From assembly GCA_964517175.1 (NCBI GenBank), contig CAZFBU010000133.1:1-12145 (forward strand): 12,145 nt of DNA, in the 5' to 3' direction. The notes under the pieces were generated by a model. It saw only the letters and a program-made list of their open reading frames with translations. It was not told where the DNA came from and searched no databases. The position numbers and the translations under genes were made by a program. The first letter of the stretch is position 1. Each line of letters opens with the position of its first letter. This document shows, piece by piece, positions 7,127 through 12,145 of the stretch. This DNA is from JADJNW01 sp964517175. GTDB taxonomy: Bacteria; Bacteroidota; Bacteroidia; Chitinophagales; Saprospiraceae.

Positions 7127-8773
7127 CTAGTCCAGCCACTTTTTTCCCCGTTCATGCGGCGCATTTTTTACAATGTGATCCGCCATCACGCGCAAGAGTT
7201 GGTCATTGCCATAAGGTCGCCAACTGTGGCTACCCCGATCGCCATAAGAAAAAGAACCGCCGTAGTAAGGATTGGTGGTACTTTCGAGAAACTCTTCCAT
7301 GTGATATACTCCGATGTTTAGATAAAATTGATCCATGCGTCCGCAGAAAACATGGAGCTTACCGACGAGTTTCGGACCGACAGTTGACCAATTATTTTCG
7401 AGATAATGCCGCAGGTCGTAGTTTTCCAGCCAGTACTGCGCTACGGTAGAATCCACTGCCCCGGTGCGTTTATCGAATAGGGGTTTGAAATATCCGTCTT
7501 CGCCCACTGGTCCAAAAACCGCACTCCAAATATCGAGCTGCTGCCCGGAGCGTCCTTTTGTACCGTTGACGAGTTCCATGCGATTGCGCTGCTCGGAGGT
7601 GAGTTGAATTGCCTCGGTTTCAGGGACGCGGGTATTGACAATCGGCACTTCGTACAAGCCCTTGTTGCGGAAAAACGCATTGTCATCTTCATAAATGTTG
7701 ATGCCCTCGACATTCCTAAAATCCAGCGGATCGGGCGCAAATGACCAGGTACCGCCGTAAAAATCCGGGTACAACACCTGCAATGCAAACGACTCCCAGC
7801 CGCCGGTAGAACCGCCCGTGAGCAAGCGAGCGTAGGCTTCGGGAATAGTGCGGAATCGACGCTCTAATTCGGGAATTAACTCCTGATGAATGGCATCGCC
7901 ATAAGGGCCATTATTGGCAGAATTCACTGCATAGGAATCATCGAAATAAGGGGTTGGGTGTTGCAGCGTGACCGCAATAAACCGAGGAAAATCGTCGGAA
8001 GTCCAGGCTTTATAAAAATCATTATCCGCTTCTTCGCGAAAGCCGAGGGGCGGATTCAGCGAGAAATGCCCCTGATGATAAACGGTCGGGTAGCGCGCCT
8101 CTGGATTTTCATCGTAGCCTTTGGGCAATAAAACCGTAGCGCCGAGGAAAATATCCTGCCCCCAGAATGCACTGAGAATGTCGCTTTTGATCTTGAAACG
8201 CTTCACCCATTTGGTATCTTCGGGCACTTCGATGGGCGGAATTTCTTCGCTCAGCTCAATCTTGATCGTGCTGCCGCGTGCCGGGTCAATGTCCATTTCG
8301 ATTACTTCGCTAATGAAATTGCCGGGTGAGCGCCGCCAGTTTTGCCCTTCCCACTGGTCGTTGTGCATCCAGAGCGTTTGTCCGTCCGAGCGCTTGAATT
8401 CGGTATATTTGTTCAAAACCGCTTGCAAGTAATATTTGCCGGCAGGCACATCTTTGAGCCATTCTGCGGGGTAGCCGATGGTACTGCCATCAATGACGAC
8501 CGTTTCGCCGGGCGCAAGGTTTTCAAAATCGACGCCAAAAAACTGTACGCCGTAGCGTCCTACTTGTAGGCGGGGTTCGCGTTCGTCATTTTCACCAAAG
8601 CAAATAAACATACGACCGGTCAGTGCTTCGGCACTCAGCGCTTCGGGAAACGAAATTTCAAAACGCAGGTTGGTGCCTTGATCTTGACTAGGTTGTGGTT
8701 CGCAGCTATAGAAAAAAATGGATAGGAGTAGGAAAAGCCCACTCGCGTAGCGAGATAAACGATTGAGTTGCAT
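7127..8773 (-). CDS. Predicted lipoprotein esterase, α/β-hydrolase (esterase D/PF00756-like)
   Basis: A 548-residue protein with an N-terminal signal sequence ending FFYSC; Cys24 would be the lipidated residue, although Tyr22 makes this a loose lipobox. Residues about 35-200 form a β-rich N-terminal domain that I do not recognise. Residues about 215-545 are an α/β-hydrolase of the putative-esterase type: LLPKGYDENPEARYPTVYHQGH, then the nucleophile elbow GGSTGG with Ser322. Likely Asp481 (GRMDQFY) and His516 (GSHSWRPYG) complete the triad. It would act on an ester at the cell surface or in the periplasm; the substrate is not predictable, and feruloyl or acetyl-xylan esterase activity is only one option. 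The 49-bp gap to the upstream gene suggests co-transcription, though TATATTTT in that gap could be a weak -7 box. It converges with the GH73 gene, leaving 10 bp between them. Confidence 0.87.
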   Translation of the reverse strand: MQLNRLSRYASGLFLLLSIFFYSCEPQPSQDQGTNLRFEISFPEALSAEALTGRMFICFGENDEREPRLQVGRYGVQFFGVDFENLAPGETVVIDGSTIGYPAEWLKDVPAGKYYLQAVLNKYTEFKRSDGQTLWMHNDQWEGQNWRRSPGNFISEVIEMDIDPARGSTIKIELSEEIPPIEVPEDTKWVKRFKIKSDILSAFWGQDIFLGATVLLPKGYDENPEARYPTVYHQGHFSLNPPLGFREEADNDFYKAWTSDDFPRFIAVTLQHPTPYFDDSYAVNSANNGPYGDAIHQELIPELERRFRTIPEAYARLLTGGSTGGWESFALQVLYPDFYGGTWSFAPDPLDFRNVEGINIYEDDNAFFRNKGLYEVPIVNTRVPETEAIQLTSEQRNRMELVNGTKGRSGQQLDIWSAVFGPVGEDGYFKPLFDKRTGAVDSTVAQYWLENYDLRHYLENNWSTVGPKLVGKLHVFCGRMDQFYLNIGVYHMEEFLESTTNPYYGGSFSYGDRGSHSWRPYGNDQLLRVMADHIVKNAPHERGKKWLD

Positions 8774-8822
8774 GTGTTGAGTTTTAGGTTGTTTCAGCTA
8801 AAATATAAACTTTTCAGTGATT

Positions 8823-9311
8823 TCAAGCATATTCGGGGTGCTTCGCTATAAATTTATCGAGCCGTTTGTTGACTTCGCCTTGGAATTTTTGTTTGAAAAA
8901 AGGTGTCCAACCTAATAGCAAGCCCGTAAATCCAAATGCTTGCCGCGACCAACGCCAGAAGTTAAATTCATCCCTTTGTCGAATGATTTTGCCATCTTGG
9001 AAATGGAAAGTGCCTCGAATTTTATTGTGTACAGCTCGGCCGGTGAGGGAGAAATTGTAGAAAGCCTCTAATTCGCCGCTGCCTTGCGTATCGTCTGCTT
9101 TGATATTTGTGAATCGAAACTCCAAGGGTGATTCCTCCGAAATATTCGACAGCAGCATGTGCCACATCGCGCTTGCCCGCTTGCCGCCAAGGTGACCGAA
9201 GGCATGGTCATAGAATTCTACTTCGGGGTGGTAGAGCTTTCTGATACTTTCGTGATCTTTGTTTTGCAAAGCCGCATAGAATTGGCGAAGTAGTTGTTCG
9301 TGAGGGTGCAT
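8823..9311 (-). CDS. SnoaL/NTF2-like domain protein
   Basis: A 162-residue cytosolic protein without a signal peptide. Residues 1-120 fit the SnoaL/nuclear-transport-factor-2 fold: LLRQFYAALQNKDHESIRKLYHPEVEFYDHAFG at the start, a central helix, then FYNFSLTGRAVHNKIRGTFHFQDGKIIRQRDEFNFW. The C-terminal 40 residues (RQAFGFTGLLLGWTPFFKQKF) resemble the tail seen in many uncharacterised bacterial members. The fold can be a hydrolase, isomerase or simply a ligand-binding cone, so no reaction is assigned. The ATG at 9309-9311 is the first start consistent with the fold. It precedes the esterase gene on the same strand, 49 bp away, so the two may be expressed together. Confidence 0.87.
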   Translation of the reverse strand: MHPHEQLLRQFYAALQNKDHESIRKLYHPEVEFYDHAFGHLGGKRASAMWHMLLSNISEESPLEFRFTNIKADDTQGSGELEAFYNFSLTGRAVHNKIRGTFHFQDGKIIRQRDEFNFWRWSRQAFGFTGLLLGWTPFFKQKFQGEVNKRLDKFIAKHPEYA

Positions 9312-9319
9312 ACAAGTAA

Positions 9320-9353
9320 GATTTTGCTAAAAGTAAGAAATTTCAGCAAAATC
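9320..9353. repeat. Perfect 9-bp inverted repeat gattttgct-N16-agcaaaatc before the SnoaL-like gene
   Basis: The arms lie at 9320-9328 and 9345-9353, so on the minus strand they sit directly in front of the ATG at 9311. They could form a leader hairpin or an operator. There is no T-run after the arm, so it is unlikely to be a terminator. Confidence 0.5.
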
Positions 9354-9509
9354 GCTTGCGTGTCGGGTGCATTTCAATATTTCCGGTCGGGTATAAAAAT
9401 AGAATATAGCAGCCAGCGCCAACATATTGATGCCCGGCATGAGCCATAGGGTTCACTTTGGTCCCCATTGATCGACCTCTCCGCCAGCAGTTGTGATGTG
9501 CTGGGTAAT
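9327..9509 (-). pseudogene. Decayed DUF1648-like fragment (SdpI-type membrane protein N-terminus)
   Basis: The gap 9312-9529 has no intact gene, but the minus frame from 9509 reads ITQHITTAGGEVDQWGPK, a TGA stop at 9455-9453, then TLWLMPGINMLALAAI and further hydrophobic residues to a TAG at 9329-9327. The pattern H-x3-A-G-G-E-V-D-x-W-G-P-K-[W]-T-L-W-L-x-P is characteristic of DUF1648, in which the residue after K is normally Trp; TGG to TGA is a single-base change. A TAA lies just upstream at 9512-9510 and no start codon is apparent. Only about 45 residues of the domain survive, so it is a remnant rather than a functional gene. The family call rests on my memory of the motif. Confidence 0.55.
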
Positions 9510-9529
9510 TTATAAAAGGGCGAATCGCA

Positions 9530-10342
9530 TTAATCGGCACCAAACTTTTTTATGAGTTGATCTTTAAACGGCTTGGGGCAAATTAAATATCCCTCGTTAC
9601 TTTTATCCCTGTGGTCAGTAAAAGGTACGTCTTCGCCATTTAAAAAACTATGATTAAACCCCAATTCCTCAACCAATGCCTTTTCCGCCAGCATGTCCCA
9701 GGGGTTGATGTAATAATTGAATAATGGAATCACATCCAGGTTGCCGAGTACTAATTCGAGCGTGCGCAGCCCGGTGACGTAGGATATGCGCGCCACATCG
9801 ACGCCGATTTTCCGGAACGCCGCCGTGTATTTTTCGCCACGGTAGCGCTTGGGGTGTGCAAAAACGAGTTCCTGCCATTCTTTCTCCTCTGGCATTTCCA
9901 ACCGGATTTTTTCGTCCTTTTTTTCCATAAAAGCGCCCTGACCCTTCAAGCTGTACAACAGCACATCTTCCAAAGGATAGTAAATAACCCCGATCGTCAA
10001 CTTTTCGTTTTGGTCATAATACGCTGCCAGATGCGAAAACCCGGTAACGCCGTCTGCAAAGTAGCTCGTGCCGTCGAGTTCATCAATGACGAAATAGCTC
10101 TTGCCTGCCTCCACCGGTGGCTTGGGGTTGGTTTCTTCACTGTACAACAAAATATCCGGAAAAGCCCGGGCGGAGCGCTTCTGAATCATAGTAGAGATGG
10201 TCAGATCGGCATCGGTCACTTTCGACTTATCGGGCTTGATGTAAACCTGGCAGTTGGGGTTGCGAAAATAGTGGCGCATGATGTCGCCGGCTTCGAGGGC
10301 CTGCTCCCGCAAGTGAGCGAGAATGTTGTAAAAATCAGTCAT
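9530..10342 (-). CDS. Inositol-monophosphatase-family phosphatase (IMPase/CysQ-like)
   Basis: A 270-residue protein from the ATG at 10342. The longer frame from 10465 adds 41 residues with no family resemblance and would overlap the neighbouring gene's end. The motifs in order are VTDADLTIS; SEET (Glu69-Glu70); IDELDGTSYF with Asp87 and Asp90; and NPWDMLAEKALVEELG with Asp216. These give a complete Mg2+-binding site of the IMPase superfamily, with spacing close to human IMPA1. Reactions in this superfamily include hydrolysis of inositol phosphates, of 3'-phosphoadenosine 5'-phosphate (CysQ) and of histidinol phosphate; the sequence alone does not separate these. The enzyme is cytosolic. The gene follows the RemB-like gene on the same strand after 112 bp. 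Confidence 0.9.
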   Translation of the reverse strand: MTDFYNILAHLREQALEAGDIMRHYFRNPNCQVYIKPDKSKVTDADLTISTMIQKRSARAFPDILLYSEETNPKPPVEAGKSYFVIDELDGTSYFADGVTGFSHLAAYYDQNEKLTIGVIYYPLEDVLLYSLKGQGAFMEKKDEKIRLEMPEEKEWQELVFAHPKRYRGEKYTAAFRKIGVDVARISYVTGLRTLELVLGNLDVIPLFNYYINPWDMLAEKALVEELGFNHSFLNGEDVPFTDHRDKSNEGYLICPKPFKDQLIKKFGAD

Positions 10343-10373
10343 TAAACGGTCTGTTGCTGAATGGATATTCTGA

Positions 10374-10390
10374 ACACAAATACATTGTGT
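10374..10390. repeat. 6-bp inverted repeat acacaa-ataca-ttgtgt before the phosphatase gene
   Basis: A perfect 6-bp inverted repeat with a 5-bp centre lies 31-48 bp upstream of the ATG at 10342. On the minus strand it contains TGTATTTG, one mismatch from a Bacteroidota -7 box, so it may mark a promoter or operator. The evidence is weak. Confidence 0.3.
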
Positions 10391-10454
10391 AGTACAAATA
10401 GAATGGAAGGGATGTTTATGCCTTTCGGGGATAAAGTAGTACAATGGCTGAGAT

Positions 10455-11954
10455 TTAAAAATCAAAACGCTGCCGTCCGATATTCATTCGCAGACCACCG
10501 CCAAAAAAATTCATGCGATTGCTCAGGGTTGGATTTTCACTGTTCTTTTGGCGATAGAAATAATTGAAATCAAGGAAAATATTATGCCAGAGCTGATAAC
10601 TTACGTCCAGCCCCACAATGGCAATATCCGCGCCTACGCCCTGCCCGATCTCGTTCTCGTAGTCCTGCACGCGCGTGGTGTGCGGCAGGAGCACATTGTT
10701 GCCCCAGTTTTCGTTTCGGGTATCCTCGCCCAGGCTCGCAGCAATGAAGCGGGCCTCCAGGGTGAGTTTATGAATGGGCTGATAACGGATGATAAACAGC
10801 ATTTCGTTGAAATTGGCACCCAGCGGATGAGCCAGCGGCTGATTGTAATGCGCGTAGCTCGTGATGCTGTCGCGATGGGTGTAAGTGTAAGGTCGNNNNN
10901 NNNNNNNNNNNNNNNNNNNNNNNNNNNNNNNNNNNNNNNNNNNNNNNNNNNNNNNNNNNNNNNNNNNNNNNNNNNNNNNNNNNNNNNNNNNNNNNGGTAC
11001 GATATTGTCGCCGGGCGAAGCATTCGCGGAAAGCGCCGAAAGCTCCGTGAAGATATTCTGGTACTGAAAGCGCCAGACGTTCCAGTTGAGTTTGAAATAC
11101 AGGTAGTTGTTTGAAAAATCGCTGAGCAGCAGCGAACGATAGCCATTACCGACAAAATTGCGCCCGTAGCCAAATTGTGCCCCGATGTGCCGCGTAAAAT
11201 TAAAACCCAGATAGCCCTGGCTGTTCAAAAAGTCGTACGCTTGCCCCGCGCCAAAGAGATTGCTCGAAAAGTTTTTGTACAACCCATTGCCCGGCAGCGC
11301 CCGGTCGCGCTGGATGCGCTCATTCACATATTGCGGAAAGCGTCCCTGCGTTTCCAGAATATTGAAATAAAAATAAACGCGGTCGTCCACGCCGGCACGC
11401 AGTTCCACGCCCCGCTGATTGAAAAACAGCAGGCTGGGGTCCTCATTGGCGGTTGCTACATTCAGGTTCAGGATCGGATTTACCCGCAGGTGGAAAAACT
11501 TGTCATTCACCTCCAGAAAATTCGCGGGCGTTTGGTAGAAATATTTCAGAATCGGCTTGTCGCAACGCACGTACCGAGGATCCTGCAGGCAGGCTTCCGT
11601 TTGCGTCAGGAGCTTTTCTCCGGCTACTTTTTCGCGCTGCCCGGCGAGGGTTGTGTAAAATTCCGTGGGCACCAGCCACTCATTGTTGTCGCGATAGATA
11701 TAGCGAATATCTTCCCGGTCCAGTTTGGTGAGTGTGGGCAGGTTCATCGTGTCCAACATGGCAGCGTAGCGGGTTGCGGCGCCCCGGGTGTAGTATTTGA
11801 GCGAAGAGTGGTAGGGCGTCCGTGCGCCGGACTTGATTTCCAGGCGGTCGAGAATGTGGTAGGCGGGGTTGCTGAGTGGCAGGTTGACACCTTGCGCTCC
11901 GACCTGATGCACAGCCAATGTGGAAAGCGCCAATACGCCGAGCCATTTCTTCAT
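10455..11954 (-). CDS. RemB/Wzi-like outer-membrane β-barrel protein, interrupted by an assembly gap
   Basis: The visible product starts with a clear signal peptide (MKKWLGVLALSTLAVHQVGAQ). A mixed N-terminal region of about 130 residues follows, with four Trp/Tyr-rich segments, then a series of amphipathic β-strands ending in RMNFFGGGLRMNIGRQRFDF, an aromatic C-terminus typical of outer-membrane barrels. YGRNFVGNGYRSLLLSD and HYNQPLAHPLGANFNE are motifs I associate with Bacteroidota proteins annotated as gliding-motility RemB or capsule-assembly Wzi-like. These are involved in gliding or polysaccharide export in some species; a role here is inference. 100 Ns replace part of the middle, so the printed 499 residues are not the true length. 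Both sides of the gap belong to the same family and strand, which supports the contig join. An upstream promoter is proposed at 11970-12004. Confidence 0.83.
   Translation of the reverse strand: MKKWLGVLALSTLAVHQVGAQGVNLPLSNPAYHILDRLEIKSGARTPYHSSLKYYTRGAATRYAAMLDTMNLPTLTKLDREDIRYIYRDNNEWLVPTEFYTTLAGQREKVAGEKLLTQTEACLQDPRYVRCDKPILKYFYQTPANFLEVNDKFFHLRVNPILNLNVATANEDPSLLFFNQRGVELRAGVDDRVYFYFNILETQGRFPQYVNERIQRDRALPGNGLYKNFSSNLFGAGQAYDFLNSQGYLGFNFTRHIGAQFGYGRNFVGNGYRSLLLSDFSNNYLYFKLNWNVWRFQYQNIFTELSALSANASPGDNIVXXXXXXXXXXXXXXXXXXXXXXXXXXXXXXXXXXRPYTYTHRDSITSYAHYNQPLAHPLGANFNEMLFIIRYQPIHKLTLEARFIAASLGEDTRNENWGNNVLLPHTTRVQDYENEIGQGVGADIAIVGLDVSYQLWHNIFLDFNYFYRQKNSENPTLSNRMNFFGGGLRMNIGRQRFDF
10896..10995. 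other. Assembly gap (100 Ns) inside the RemB/Wzi-like gene
   Basis: Exactly 100 N bases, the conventional size for a gap of unknown length. The reading frame continues across it, but 100 bases give no support for the real length. Confidence 0.99.
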
Positions 11955-11969
11955 GGGTTAAAATTTTTT

Positions 11970-12004
11970 CAAAAGTAGGGGAAAGCGGGAAAAATTGTAC
12001 CAAA
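11970..12004 (-). promoter_or_regulatory. Candidate promoter of the RemB/Wzi-like gene
   Basis: On the minus strand TACTTTTG (11977-11970) matches TAnnTTTG exactly, with TTTG at 12004-12001 as a -33 element 23 bp upstream, the long end of the accepted spacing. The ATG at 11954 follows after a leader of about 10 nt. Confidence 0.5.
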
Positions 12005-12020
12005 GCAGGTACCCAATTTT
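11991..12020 (-). repeat. Bulged hairpin overlapping the RemB-like gene's -33 region
   Basis: aaaattgtacc (11991-12001) and ggtacccaatttt (12008-12020) are complementary apart from a 2-nt bulge, around the loop aaagca. Read on the minus strand the stem ends in TTTTT, so it could terminate transcription from a gene beyond the window's right edge. On the plus strand only four Ts follow. It is either a terminator or an operator-like element. Confidence 0.5.
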
Positions 12021-12080
12021 GTCGGAAGGGTTAAATTTAACTGAAACTGTCCGGCGAGAAAGAATATGAAAGAACGGTAT

Positions 12081-12109
12081 TCATCTGGTGGTTTGAAACC
12101 ACCAGATGA
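12081..12109. repeat. Near-perfect 29-bp palindrome, possible REP-like or mobile-element hairpin
   Basis: The arms tcatctggtggttt (12081-12094) and aaaccaccagatga (12096-12109) are perfectly complementary over 14 bp with one central base (g at 12095). There is no T-run after it, so a standard terminator is unlikely. The flanks to 12145 contain no gene visible in this window. Such G/C-core palindromes are common as dispersed repeats or as the folded ends of IS200/IS605-like elements. Confidence 0.7.
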
Positions 12110-12145
12110 GTCTACATTAAAAATTAAGTAGGTGGACAAATTTAT

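Noticed and set aside
9343..9543. Open frame of 66 codons on the minus strand between the phosphatase and SnoaL-like genes
   Set aside because: Its composition (CWRRGRSMGTK) has no protein-like pattern; the adjacent frame carries the DUF1648-like signal, so this one is a shadow.
10389..10444. Direct repeat gtagtacaa at 10389-10397 and 10436-10444
   Set aside because: Nine bases twice in a 112-bp gap is not strong, and no third copy or promoter match accompanies it.
10343..10465. N-terminal extension of the phosphatase from 10465
   Set aside because: The extra 41 residues are Cys/His-rich with no family match, they overlap the end of the RemB-like gene, and the family start fits the ATG at 10342.
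1..12145. A new defence or biosynthetic system
   Set aside because: Every sizeable gene falls into a known family, and the neighbours do not form a recurring functional set that I can recognise.

Overview
The window looks like a chromosomal segment of a Bacteroidota bacterium, most likely from the Saprospiraceae/Chitinophaga side of the phylum. The evidence is: a large secreted adhesin-like protein with SprB/PKD-like modules and a type 9 secretion (T9SS) type-B C-terminal sorting domain; a RemB/Wzi-like outer-membrane protein; a Bacteroidota-type glucosaminidase; and several candidate promoters of the TTG-N(17-23)-TAnnTTTG type with no clear Shine-Dalgarno sequences. No plasmid, phage, CRISPR, tRNA or rRNA signature is visible.

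Layout. Positions 1-2973 (+) hold the 3' part of a giant T9SS substrate, open at the window edge and containing four 51-codon repeats. An acyl-CoA dehydrogenase follows (3076-4263, +) with its own candidate promoter and a good intrinsic terminator. Next come a membrane-embedded M50 site-2-protease-like metalloprotease with C-terminal CBS domains (4430-5554, +) and, converging on it with one base between, an OmpH/Skp-like periplasmic chaperone (5556-6083, -). A 193-bp divergent intergenic region carries candidate promoters for the chaperone and for a GH73 glucosaminidase (6277-7116, +). The glucosaminidase converges, with 10 bp between, on a minus-strand series: a lipoprotein esterase (7127-8773), a SnoaL/NTF2-like protein (8823-9311), a decayed DUF1648-like remnant (about 9327-9509), an inositol-monophosphatase-family phosphatase (9530-10342) and a RemB/Wzi-like barrel (10455-11954). 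The barrel gene is interrupted by a 100-N assembly gap. The last 190 bases hold its promoter region, a bulged hairpin and a near-perfect 29-bp palindrome.

Functionally, most genes concern the cell envelope: a secreted adhesin, outer-membrane protein folding, regulated intramembrane proteolysis, peptidoglycan hydrolysis, a surface lipoprotein and an outer-membrane barrel. The acyl-CoA dehydrogenase and the phosphatase are stand-alone metabolic genes. I see no coherent new multi-gene system. The most noteworthy items are the indel-free 153-bp repeat array, the DUF1648-like pseudogene hidden in an apparently empty intergenic space, the assembly gap that probably hides more sequence than its 100 Ns, and the terminal palindrome.
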